The notes under the pieces were generated by a model. That model saw only the letters and a list, made by a program, of their open reading frames with translations. It made no database searches and was not told the DNA's origin. Positions 20,799-31,462 of a DNA stretch of 64,000 nucleotides are shown here, one piece after another. The stretch lies in the NCBI GenBank assembly GCA_028023455.1, contig JAQFVV010000943.1, positions 62,001 through 126,000 on the forward strand, read 5' to 3'. This stretch comes from Epiperipatus broadwayi (taxonomy: Eukaryota > Onychophora > Udeonychophora > Euonychophora > Peripatidae). Made by a program: the position numbers and the translations under genes. The first letter of the stretch is position 1; every line of letters begins with the position of its first letter.

Positions 20799-21251
20799 TG
20801 TAACGGATTGAAAAATATACTATCAACAGTCCTTTAAGAATAAGCTATATATTTAGATCATATACTCATCCATTCCTCTAAAGATCTGACAGATACTGAC
20901 AGCCAAAAGAATGATTAGCATTTCACAAATTTTGAGATAGATAAAAGAACCTACTCACTGCTCTTAAAGTATACAATGTTCCATGAACACTCAGTTGATC
21001 ATCACATTTCAGTCACTCTAAGATACTACAACCCATTATAGTTTTCTGCAAACATTATTGCACTTCCCTGCTTACATCCAAGTCTTAGGGGCTATTATTT
21101 ATAAAATATTGCCTTGCTCATCTTTGGGAGTCTTAAAGGCAAATATTATACATATATAAAAAAAAAACTATACCTTACTCTCTCTGGAGTCTTAGAGGTA
21201 AAATCATGGCAGGACTACTGTTAACTTCTTCATGATAAATAGTAACTAACA
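20799..21251 (-). mobile_element. 5' LTR of gypsy element 2
   Basis: 453 bp, TGTAACGG...AACTAACA, matching the split left LTR. The element is on the minus strand because gag lies to the left of this LTR and integrase further left. Outer flanks (ACAT at left, TTAC at right) do not form a target duplication, so one end may have been exchanged or the boundary is off by a few bases. Confidence 0.8.
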
Positions 21252-22387
21252 TTACAATCTGGGTTGGAGCAGTGAATAAGATCAATCAGTCACAAGTGAC
21301 ATGAATACATCACATCCTCAAGGCAATGACAAAAATTCCCCGATCCAACATCAATACTTGCAACAAAACTAACCAAACTTCAACAATCAAATATCCAATC
21401 CAATCTTTAAAATTATGGAAATTCTACAACACAAATTTTCCAAATATGGATAAAATTACTACTCTATAATTTAACACCATCAAATGTAATGGACTGCATA
21501 TCATATATGATCTCAAATGAAAATAAACATATGTAAAGGACCGACTTATATTTGATGCCTGGAAATCATTGATTCAATGCCACACAATTGGGCTCACCAA
21601 AAATGTAATGGACCGACAAATAGACAAACATATAGCCGACCACATTGTGACATCAAAATGCAATGGGATATAAATAAATGCTGAAAAATTATAATGGAAA
21701 ATTCCCCATCCATCATCAACACTTGCAGTAGAACCAACCATTTACCTAAATCCATCCCATTACATTTACCGAAACAATAATCCAGCCATCCACAGAAAAA
21801 ACGGAAAGATCCAATAACATTACAACCAAGAGGAATCTTTACTATCATTCAATCCCCATTCATTTGGCAATATGCACCGGATCCACCTAATTTTCATGTC
21901 AATCCATTAGATTCCCTAGAATTCAAACTCAGTCATAATTTAAGTACTTACTCTGTTCTGGGTATAAATTATAAGAATATATCTAGCCAATGTGGGCAAT
22001 AACTTGATGTTGTATCTTATATAGTACACTTATTGGATACGTATTATATATATATTTAATATCAAGAGATACGTGAATTCAATGATGTATTCTCAAAAAA
22101 ATTATAGATAATCCTTGATATAAAATCAATTAAAATCAACTAATTTATTTTATGTTAACATAGCTTATGTAAATATATTAATACAATTGTTACACTTCCA
22201 TTTAATCTCATTAAAATAATAAGACACAAAAAAATATATAAAATAATAATATTAACTATAGGTCATTCTTGGTATACATGCCATCATATTAAAAAAAAAA
22301 AAATTATGATCTTTCATACCAATCTAAACAAGTGACATTGTTTATTTATTTATTTATTTATTTATTTTAAAAAAAGGTATCACCATA
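21252..22387. other. Region with a second, related LTR junction
   Basis: At about 21590-21612 'gggctcaccaaaaatg' followed by TGTAATGGACCG repeats the internal/LTR junction pattern of 20787-20810, suggesting remains of another related element continuing to the right. Its far LTR end was not found. AT-rich repeats (tttatttattta, about 22341-22367) follow. Confidence 0.35.
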
Positions 22388-22657
22388 TCATTTTTTATTT
22401 TATAAATATAATTGAATCAATGGGTTTGTATGTGAATATTATAAATCATGAGAACTGGAATTGCCATCAATTGATTTTATAAATAATTGTTAGTATGTGT
22501 CTTGTTAATAAAGGATAATATAGGTTTTATTAGTAATTAATTTTGTTACTAATGTTATGTTGTTCGTGAGTCAAAAATAAGTCTTAACTTTATTTATATT
22601 CATCTCATCATAGTCTAGTCCTTCTCTTTTTTCCAACAGAACCATTTATATATATAT
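22388..22657. repeat. Dispersed repeat copy 2, first part
   Basis: Matches 16833-17100 almost base for base up to 'aacagaaccatttatata', where the solo LTR begins. It resumes at 24414. Confidence 0.8.
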
Positions 22658-24413
22658 TGTACCTATATTGATATAGGCACATATAATTTTTATCTAAAAT
22701 TATTATTAAAGTAATCTTTCATAAAAGAAAAACATAAAATTAAATGTTGAAGAGTTTATTGCAGCTTGTTTTCGAAAAAGATAAGAATTAAATAGTTTTC
22801 TAGCGTTAGTTTTTGAAATAAAAAAAGCTACAATTAATTAATCAAAAGGGGGGAGGGGGAGTCTTGGTTTGGGACATGAAACTAAAGGTTTACAAAAGGA
22901 AGTAAATAGTTTTTATTAGTATTCGTAAAAATATAATTTAAAAAGTTAAAACATACAAATCTCTTTTCATTCAAGTTTAAAGAAAAAATAATGTTAAAAC
23001 TAATATATGACCGTATATATGTGCGATTGTCAACAATAGAATAAATGTGGTTATAAATAAATGAAAGTTAAAGAAGATTATTATTAAAAAACACATCAAT
23101 GGTTATTAATTAAAATATAAAACAACATCTCTGCATGGCTATTACTAATTAAGCAATCTTCCAAAACACGTTTATCAAAGGATTAATTGATAAGGAATTT
23201 GACAACAGATCTTTGCCGGAGATATGAGAAAGATAACAAGGTGCAGGTATAAATAGACATTTTTTTATCGGACAATTCAGTTCCACAAATTAATTGAGAC
23301 AATCAGTTCACAAAAGTAATTGAGTAGTGCAGTTCAGAAATTAATTGAGCACTTAACAAACAAAATGCAGTGTTGAGAAGATCTTGGGAACACACGTTTA
23401 CCTCCAGCCCAGATGTCCTAGAAAACAGCAGATCTGCCCATGAAATAATGTCAGCTTAACATCGTAGAAAATCTCCGTCTGTATCTAATTGTCTCCAATA
23501 GTAATAATCGTGAAAATAAGGAAACTTGTCAAGGAAAAATCCCAGCCGGCTGGTAAGCATTTATAATGGAAATATCCTCACCGAAAGCAGCCTCCAAAGA
23601 ACAGAATTGTACTTCAACATTCAAAAAAGCCTAGGTAAAACATTTGCTTATTTTCGTTTATACTGTAATAGCCATTGCATTTCATTAATTCGTGTGAATC
23701 CTCCAAGAGTCTAATTATATGAACTCGATATCATACATAAATGAACTATTGATATGTGTGTGATTAAATTTCAAATGCTATGTAGTCCTTTATTATCATT
23801 ATTATGTGTGTGCATGAGTTAATATGTGCATGATCATTATATCAATGTTTATTAGTTAAATTAGAGTGTTCTGTTATTAAATCTATAGGAATATTTAAAC
23901 TATTTAGAAATGTTAATTTAAAATATGCGTGTGTTTTATTAGAATGTTTAAATTTAGTAAATAAATGTTAGTTAATAAATTATCTTTAAAATTAAACTTT
24001 ATTTGTCGGTCAATTCTTTTTATCAATTCTTTTTACCAAATTCTTTTATCAATTCTTTTTATCAATTCTTTTTATCAAGTCTTTTAACCACTAATTAAGT
24101 ATAATCTATTAGTGATTACAAACAACTGAGTTAGTCATGGATTTAGGCGTTGAGTTAGTGGCCACTATTCAAAGTGCGTTGTCTATTCTTTTAGTATTCT
24201 TTTAGAATAAGCAGCTGGCGCCCGTGTTTATACACAAACAAAAAAGTGCTTTGAACTTGGTGTTGAACTCAACAGCCGAGAAGAAGCTATGTCCTGGAAA
24301 TGTAACGCTGGTTATATACTTTATATTCTATCGTTTGGGCATACATACTCCGAATATGTTCTTCTCTGCCTAAGAGGCCGTTATTTCGAATACACATATT
24401 CAAACATGGCTCA
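22658..24413 (+). mobile_element. Solo LTR, copy B of the 1.6-1.75 kb family
   Basis: Begins TGTACC and ends GGCTCA, and aligns with LTR copy A (3636-5243) along its length with indels. The TATA-like box TATAAATA is at 23248-23255. It interrupts the dispersed repeat, whose empty site is seen in copy 1 at about 17097. The flanks are TATAT and ATATA, so any target duplication is hidden by the TA-rich site. No internal coding region is attached, therefore a solo LTR. The terminal hairpin is CCTATAT/ATATAGG, against CCAAT/ATTGG in copy A. Confidence 0.75.
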
Positions 24414-24991
24414 ATATATATATATTTTTTATTTCAAAAATACATTTTATATCATGAAATGTAATACATCTAAATTCTTTAGCACTTCCAGCTCAAAAAT
24501 CCAATGTGGAAGTAAAAAATAAAAAAATAAAAAAAATAAATACATAAATGAAGAAGAGAAAACCTTAAAAAAATTATAGCATCAGTATGTTATCCATAAT
24601 GAACAAACAGTTACATATCACCATAGAATTCTGAACGATTTAGTAAATCTCTTGATCAAACATGAGCATCTTCTTTAAATGGAAATTCATAGTAGATTAA
24701 GAATTTTCAGCATCTTTTATTTACTTCATTATCCAAAGTAGTGTCTTCCACGATCTATCCAATTAGCACAAGTTGACCAAGTAGTTTGGATAATCTTTGA
24801 TTTAGTCACTTTCACCACTGATTTATAGAATTTCACATAAGATTTGGTTGCCATCTTATATATATATGTGATGGTGAGAATTCACACCTATGGATTGTAT
24901 TCATCATCTTCTTCAAAACCCATCTGAGTTGCCTTGACCTTCACAACGATTTTGTTAGCACACCTGCATCATTTTTATGTTATATATATCC
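24414..24991. repeat. Dispersed repeat copy 2, second part
   Basis: Continuation of the match to copy 1 (about 17105-17660), from 'ttttttatttcaaaaatac' to 'gttatatatatcc'. Confidence 0.8.
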
Positions 24992-25830
24992 ATAAAATTC
25001 TTTTTGTATATCAGCATTAGAAATGTTATAGCTATATACCAAAATGAAACACGATTAAAGTCAGTTTTTTTCTTTTGATGATAAACGTTATTAAATTTAC
25101 AACTTCCAACAGTTCTAGACTTATTAAATGCTTAATGATGCAACTGAATATTTTATCATATTTTTATAGCACATAGTTCAATAGAATTATCAATAACAAA
25201 AAGAAAAAAAAATATCTTGGTTCCTTTTATGCTTTAATCAACGGTTATAATTTGTTTATTTTTAAATTTTCATAGTTTATAAAGTTCAATTAACAATGGA
25301 TATATAGTGATATTCTTTCATTTCAGTTTTTTTTTTACACATATATATCAAATTAAAAACTTACAGTTTTGCCTCTTTACTGTCCAATAATTTTTTCTTT
25401 CCAAATGCTGAAAAACGTTTTGCCAAAATACAATTTTAAATTAACTGTCTTGCCATCCTTAGCGAATAAATAAATGAAAATCTCACATATAATCTTCTTG
25501 ATACATATTTTTAAACTTTCCAGCCATTAAAAAACAACAACAACAAAAAAAATAGCTGTTGTTGTTATGGTTACATTATAATTATCAGGGTTTTTTTTTC
25601 TCTCCCGTTTTATAACACTAGATTATAAAATCAGTTTTATTTTTTATAAAACTTTCTCAATTGTTCTGTCAAATTTGTTATTTTAAAATATTAATAAAAT
25701 TAAATTTAATAATAAATTTAGGATTTTGTTTTAAGCATTTCCAGTCCATTAATAATATAATTTTGATTCATACTGTTATATATCATCAATCGGTGAATTC
25801 ATTAGATGTATTACTTTTATAAATCAACAC
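24992..25830. mobile_element. 839-bp insertion of unknown type
   Basis: Absent from copy 1 of the dispersed repeat, and flanked by ATCC at 24988-24991 and 25831-25834, a possible 4-bp target duplication. Ends ATAAAATTC and AATCAACAC show no terminal inverted repeat and no TG...CA. Content is AT-rich with no frame of note and one small hairpin near 25.53-25.57 kb (AACAACAAC...GTTGTTGTT). Confidence 0.55.
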
Positions 25831-25903
25831 ATCCATGTATATATTTATGTTTAATGCTTATTTTGATAAGGATAGATATGAGAATTATAGCGATCCTTAC
25901 AAT
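25831..25903. repeat. Dispersed repeat copy 2, third part
   Basis: 'tttatgtttaatgc' to 'agcgatccttacaat' matches 17662-17730 and then runs into (TA)n. Confidence 0.7.
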
Positions 25904-25999
25904 ATATATATATATATATATATTAGGGGCATTTGCAGTGGTTTGACAGGGTCTACATTTTTAATGTGTTTCTATGGCTTCCCCCATACCTGTCCAATA

Positions 26000-26342
26000 T
26001 ATGTAACTATGTGCCAGGAAAGTTTGCTCTGACCACATTAGGATGCCCTTGATTCAGTATTTATAATATTTTAGAGTGACATATGAATGGTATTAATACA
26101 TCATCCTCTATTACTATACAACTTTTTAACATTGATGTCAGTTGTTACACACAACATAGAAATTTATATAAGTAATAATGCCATCTTTTGGGCCATCTCT
26201 CTCTGATCCACCTCACTGTTGTTTCTTTAATCCACTTGGCAATAGTTTCCCTATTTATTACTTCAGGCTTCAAGAGATCTAAATATTGTATTTTGACTTT
26301 TGCCTCATTTTTTCTGTTGAATCTGATATCAAGGTAAAACAT
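26000..26342 (-). pseudogene. Possible tyrosine-recombinase (DIRS/Crypton-like) fossil
   Basis: The minus-strand frame 26145-26342 contains LDLLKPEVINRETIAKWIKE, resembling the '(L)xxKPHxxVSxxTIxRWIKxxL' block upstream of the catalytic arginine in DIRS/Ngaro/Crypton recombinases. Downstream, after a frame change, DINVKKLYSNRG may correspond to the 'ID..KF.AHSTR' block. Catalytic residues are not convincingly kept and frames are broken. Confidence 0.35.
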
Positions 26343-27127
26343 CCATATACTTTATTTGACAACCCTTGTGATAAAATAATTCATAATCATATGATGACAA
26401 CATATTATACAAGCAAGCCATATGAGATCTTAGGTGATTAGGAGCAGCTTTCTTATTGGAAATATACTCAGTCATTTCAGTTATCAATTATTATTTTAAA
26501 TGATTGTCTGTATTTTTATGAGTGAAATTTGTGAACTGCCACTACAATAGTTAACACTTCTTTAACTAATTGGCTGCAGTTATTTCTTAGATAACATCTT
26601 TGACATAAAAATGATGGGACAAACTCCATTTTGTGATGGATGACTGAATACCAAATCAATTCCATAATTGGTTGCATCGTTTGTTACATTACATCAAGAA
26701 CTATTATAATAATATATATAAATAAGCAATTTGATGTAAGCAAAGACTTATTTTTTTTTAAAAAGCTCTCTCTTGCAACTTCTTCCAATTTGATTGCTGA
26801 TTTTTTCAAAAGTCATTTATACAACAAAGCTGCTATATGTGTTTTTACCTTTAGAAATGATTCTAAAATATTTATCTATACATTTTATATAGATAGGCCA
26901 CTTGTAGGAACTACTAACATTGAATTCATATATTCCAAACTGAGCTGTAGCCATGTTCCTTACTAACAGTTTGATTATCAATACTTTTAACCAATATCAA
27001 TCCTATTTTTAAATTTTATTAACAGATTATTTGTGCTCTGACAATCTTGATAATAATTTCTATCATGTTCTTACAGTTGACTGTCAAACTTCACTAATTA
27101 TTTCCACACACTAAAGATAAAATTTCT
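26343..27127. other. AT-rich DNA without recognisable gene
   Basis: A 108-residue frame at 26640-26966 has no motif and a low-complexity composition. No repeat was recognised. Confidence 0.4.
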
Positions 27128-27500
27128 ATGGAGTGTCATGATGTATATGAAATTCTACATGGGGTTTTTTTACATTTATACATTGGGCAGACCAATAGTA
27201 GAATAAACCTAAGAAATAAAGAACACATTTTGGCAGTTAGAGAAATATCTAATTTATCAACCATTTATTTTTATATTATAACCATGTCATCAATTTTAAT
27301 AAAACACATATTCTGACGAAAAATGGAATAGTGTGACTCACAGATTGCTAAGGGAAGCTATGGAGATTTTTAAAAGACCTGAAATCATAAATGGAAATAA
27401 TCTTACTAAAGAAAATTAAAAATATTTGAAGAAAGCTATTGATGTATAATTATTTCTCAACCAATAGAATTTGAGAATGAAAAAATAACAAATGAAAAAA
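27128..27500 (+). pseudogene. PLE GIY-YIG endonuclease fragment
   Basis: MECHDVYEIL...HLYIGQTNSRINLRN aligns with LECHGVYEIL...HTYIGYTNHRINNKK of the better copy at 57.8 kb. GVY has changed to DVY, YIG is intact, and later blocks (IFKRPEIINGN-like) lie in shifted frames with stops. The copy is 5' truncated, with no RT in the preceding sequence. A hammerhead-like motif follows at 27549. Confidence 0.65.
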
Positions 27501-27548
27501 AATAACTATTTTAAATCTTACCACACACATTCTTATGATTTGAGAAAG

Positions 27549-27596
27549 AAGTTTTGAAGAAAGTACTAGTTATTGTACTAAAACGTCAGCCATTTA
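27549..27596 (+). ncRNA. Hammerhead-like motif after PLE fragment
   Basis: Core TTGAAGA (C3 is T, position 7 is A), one A, helix II AGTAC/GTACT (27563-27567 and 27575-27579) around an 8-nt loop. Then AAAAC where GAAAC is expected, GTC at 27585-27587 as cleavage triplet, and a weak helix I GTT/AGC. The homologous site after the PLE at 58.28 kb has GAAA and a better helix I; taken together they suggest a hammerhead at this family's 3' end. Confidence 0.4.
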
Positions 27597-27600
27597 GGTA

Positions 27601-29539
27601 TTATATTTTATTACATAGAAGCTCCCAGAAATAATACTATGAATTCACATTTATCCATGAGAATATTAAAATCAATATATATATATATAATTTCATATTT
27701 TTACACACTTTTTAACAATAATATAAAATGGTGTTTATTTTTTTGAAAGGAACCAAATCATCAAATAGGTGAGAATATCTATTTTTAAACATTAAAATAT
27801 ATCATACATTTGTGATGATGTTATTCTATGTATGGTTTATTATGGACTTTTATTTTTTAAACGTACATTCCAACTGAATATTAACACAAAGCCTATTAGA
27901 ATATTCTTAAATATTATTTTTTCTCTCTTTTATAGTTAGCTCTGACCTGACTACTAGCAATATTCATATTACAATTGATCCGGTGATATGTGTAATTACA
28001 AATATTAGATTTAAAGTATATTTCCAATCAACTTGGTTATTGTATAAAATATCTTAGTTGGTTAAAAGCTTTTCTTAAATTCAGTAGTTATTAATGTAAA
28101 TGCCACATAATCAATATTGTACTAATATTGATAATGGTCATCTCAATAAAATATGAAGAAAAGTGTAGAATAGTATCTTTGGAAATGTTATTTAATATTA
28201 ATAGTTGAATAAAGGGAGAATAATATAAGTGAAATTTAATTTTTTTTCTATATCATTTAAGAATACTATTAAATGAGAAAAATGCTTCAGTATATAACTA
28301 CAAATTAAAAATCTACATCTAAAAGTATTGAAACTGTTGTTTTCAACATTTCTTTTTTTTTTTCTCTAAATACTCACAATAATCAAATTCTCTTATTAAA
28401 TTCCTAATGAGGAATTCTCCTGAAGAAAGATGTTGAATATGGATTCCTCTTCATATTCCTTTTTATTAAATGTAAAATGTAAGAATGCAATTCTCATGCT
28501 GCAGAAACTTATATTTATTACCATACTCGTTTATGAAATGCCTTGGGCTTTTTTAATTGTATTTTTTTCTCACAGGCTACCTGAGCTGTTAATGATGTTG
28601 AATGTAGAAACATCTCTCATGAATTTTATAAAAGGATTGTACATTTGTTGTTGTTTTTTCACATTGTAAGATATTTTACATGCTCTCTAAAATTTTGTCT
28701 TTGTTTATAATTTGCATCTTCTGTTTGTTGTAGTAGCATTTTTCAATTTATATGTAACAGTTGAACAAAAGTTCTTCCTCCCTACCAGTTTACATATATA
28801 TATAAAACTCTGAAAAATAGAAAAATAACAGGAATAATAATAATAATTTTAATTTCTATCAGTGAAATATTTATTATATTTAATACATAGAGAACTTAGA
28901 ATGTTCTGTTTCCTAAAATATTTAGTATTTTTTCTTATGGCAACAAAAAAAAAAAAATGCAAATTAAAATCAACGCATTTAAAAGAACATTAATATAATT
29001 CGTAACTTTGCAAAATTAAGTCTCATCGCAATTTGAGTTGCTATATAAAAAAGAAAACATACTTTTTTGACTCACTATATAAAAAAAACTTAAAAGTGTT
29101 ATATATGTATGTGTGAAAAATTATTTGCATTATAAAGCCTTTACTGTTATCTCTTTACTATTTCTATAAGAGGGACTGCTAGATAGTCCTATCTTGAAAT
29201 ATTTATGAAAAATGCTATTTTACTTATATAGCAGTAATAAAATATATTTGTTAAAAGTTTTTGTTTGTTTGATATAGAATCGTATTTCATTTTTAGTATA
29301 GCATGTTCTAGGAAAATTATCACCATTTTTTTTATATTTTTTTAAATATCTATAATATTGAATTTTGCTAATAGAAAATTTAAAACTAAAGTATATTATT
29401 GTGGCGTGTTAGAAATTACTTTGAATAATAAATTTAAATACAATCGATTTTATTCGAAATATATTTATGTAATAGAAAAGTTTGTTTATATTTTTAAATT
29501 ATTTTTGACAGAAAAATCGTAAATTACTTTTCAAAAATA
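27601..29539. other. AT-rich intergenic DNA upstream of the GPCR
   Basis: Short TA runs (27676-27690, 28791-28804) and one 79-residue frame (28430-28669) without a recognised motif. No LTR or PLE signature was found. It may contain the GPCR promoter, but I cannot point to a TATA or CCAAT box with confidence in so AT-rich a sequence. Confidence 0.4.
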
Positions 29540-30538
29540 ATGTTCAATACCTGTTCATCGAATATCACAGATAATTTTGTGCTGTTGACGTCATATCCTA
29601 TTGTAATTTTATTTATTCGTTATATGATACCAGTTGCTTGCACAACTGGTATCATAGGTAATTTTATCAGTGTTGTCGTGTTTAAAAAAATGCGGTTACA
29701 ATCGCACATGAAAAAGTTCTTTATTCTTAATTCTATTTGCGATTTATTGTTTATATATTCAGTTATACCTTTAATATATTATTCTTATTATCTTAATAAG
29801 ATTCCCATAATTGTTGAAATTTTTTTAAGTAAGGTATATCCTATTATTTGCATGTCTTTTACTGGATTTAGTTTTTACTTACTTTTAATAATATCAATTT
29901 ATCGTTTTTTATCTGTTTTTCACCCGTTCCTTTATAAGACTTATATCTCATCAAATCGAATAAATATATTTCTCGGAATAATTTTTATTGTATGTGTTTT
30001 GTTTAACGTTCACCATAAAAAATGTTTTTATTTTATTTCAACGTGTTACAATGGTCATGAGACAAAAGTAATCGGATTAAATTTAAAAAGATATCTTTCC
30101 CCTATTCATATTGGATTAACTCTATTATATATACTATTTTTTGGTGCCTTACCTCTCATAATTACATTCGTTTTAAATGTTTTTATAACAATTAAGCATT
30201 ACAAACTTCAAGTAAAAAGAGTCCATCTAAAAGAGACAGTCAAAAATATTAAATATAATGAAGCGAAAGCATTGTTTATTTTATTAAATGCAATGGTGGT
30301 TATACATATTACTGCAGCAATTGTGATTTTAATTTCAGTGAGTTTGCTCGCTATTGCTTTTTATTTGTCACCATCTTTTTTAAATTTTAACTACTGTGTT
30401 TATTTATTTATAACTGCCATTATTAGTGAATTTTTTGTATTTGTTTTGCCTTTTTATGTTTATTGCATAACTGTCAAAGAATTTCGTACCATTGCTTTAA
30501 TATTTTTTAACATTAATTGCTTTCTGAAATACAAATGA
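29540..30538 (+). CDS. Intronless class A (rhodopsin-type) G-protein-coupled receptor
   Basis: 332-residue uninterrupted frame with seven hydrophobic segments. TM1 has GNFISVVVF (N41 at 1.50), TM2 NSICDLLF (D68 at 2.50). The end of TM3 has SIYRFLSVFHPF, an IYR in place of DRY (R122 at 3.50). TM5 has a proline at 205 (LPLII). TM7 ends LPFYVY (P304), in place of NPxxY, with a short helix 8 (VKEFR). TM4 lacks the usual tryptophan and TM6 lacks CWxP. An N-glycosylation site (NIT, residue 8) is near the N-terminus. The general style is that of invertebrate peptide (FMRFamide-like) or lineage-expanded orphan receptors; the ligand cannot be told. An AATAAA at 30590 lies about 50 bp past the stop. 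The open frame amid decayed DNA argues for selection or recent origin. Confidence 0.85.
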   Translation: MFNTCSSNITDNFVLLTSYPIVILFIRYMIPVACTTGIIGNFISVVVFKKMRLQSHMKKFFILNSICDLLFIYSVIPLIYYSYYLNKIPIIVEIFLSKVYPIICMSFTGFSFYLLLIISIYRFLSVFHPFLYKTYISSNRINIFLGIIFIVCVLFNVHHKKCFYFISTCYNGHETKVIGLNLKRYLSPIHIGLTLLYILFFGALPLIITFVLNVFITIKHYKLQVKRVHLKETVKNIKYNEAKALFILLNAMVVIHITAAIVILISVSLLAIAFYLSPSFLNFNYCVYLFITAIISEFFVFVLPFYVYCITVKEFRTIALIFFNINCFLKYK

Positions 30539-30589
30539 CAATTTATGTTTCATAAGTATGCAACATACCATGTGAGTAAAGTAAAATTT

Positions 30590-30595
30590 AATAAA
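30590..30595 (+). terminator. Candidate polyadenylation signal of the GPCR
   Basis: AATAAA 52 bp after the stop codon. In AT-rich DNA this hexamer is common, so the support is positional only. Confidence 0.45.
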
Positions 30596-30599
30596 CTTC

Positions 30600-31462
30600 T
30601 ACCCACCAATTTTACAAAATCAAATTTGTAAATTAAAAAATATTTTTTCCCAGTATTTTTGTAAGAAAAACGAAAATATTATTTAATTTATTTAACAAGT
30701 TCTGTGAATATCTTGTATGCTTTATTCATGTATTTCTATAAAATAAACCTGGAGATTAAAACTCATTCTAAAATAAAACAAATTTATGCTTAAAAATAAT
30801 TTTGAAACAATAATTAAATAATACCTTAAAACAATTTTTTTAACCATTTGAAATTTTTAAATATTTTCTCTCAAAAGTTTTCGTATGTTTTAGTCAATCC
30901 TGCAGAAATGCTAATAGTTATAAGAAATACCTGGGAATAAGATAATTTTTTAAATATGTGTTTTTACCATATTTAAAAGAACTTCCCTCATATCTAAAAT
31001 CACAATCACAGATACCCCTGAAAACATTGCATAGCTCCCTTCCTTTTCTCCACCACTTTTGGTATTATATAAATGTTCCTAGTTTACTTACCTGATTATT
31101 AAAAATATTATCAACAGCCAGAGCATAATTTTCTGGACTGTTTTACATCTGAGTTCTGTTTTGTTCCACATAGTGGAAAAAAGAGTGTTCATCTTAGTTC
31201 TATTATTTTTTCTGAACCAATATTAAGATAAGCTTTAGGCATGCCAATAATTAATTAAAAATAATTAAAAAATACTTTTTGCTTCTTTAAATGCCATTCA
31301 AAATTTTTCATGTATAAACTTATTTACATTATCTATAGAGAAATGTTATATTCCTTCAGTAATAAAATATTTCCACAATTATTTAATTATTTATGTGTGT
31401 GCTTTTATACTATTAATAACTATAATTTATTATATATAGTATAATATTTTAAGGTTTTATAT
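30600..31462. other. AT-rich intergenic DNA
   Basis: No frame, repeat or inverted structure recognised between the GPCR and the left LTR of the large gypsy element. Confidence 0.5.
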
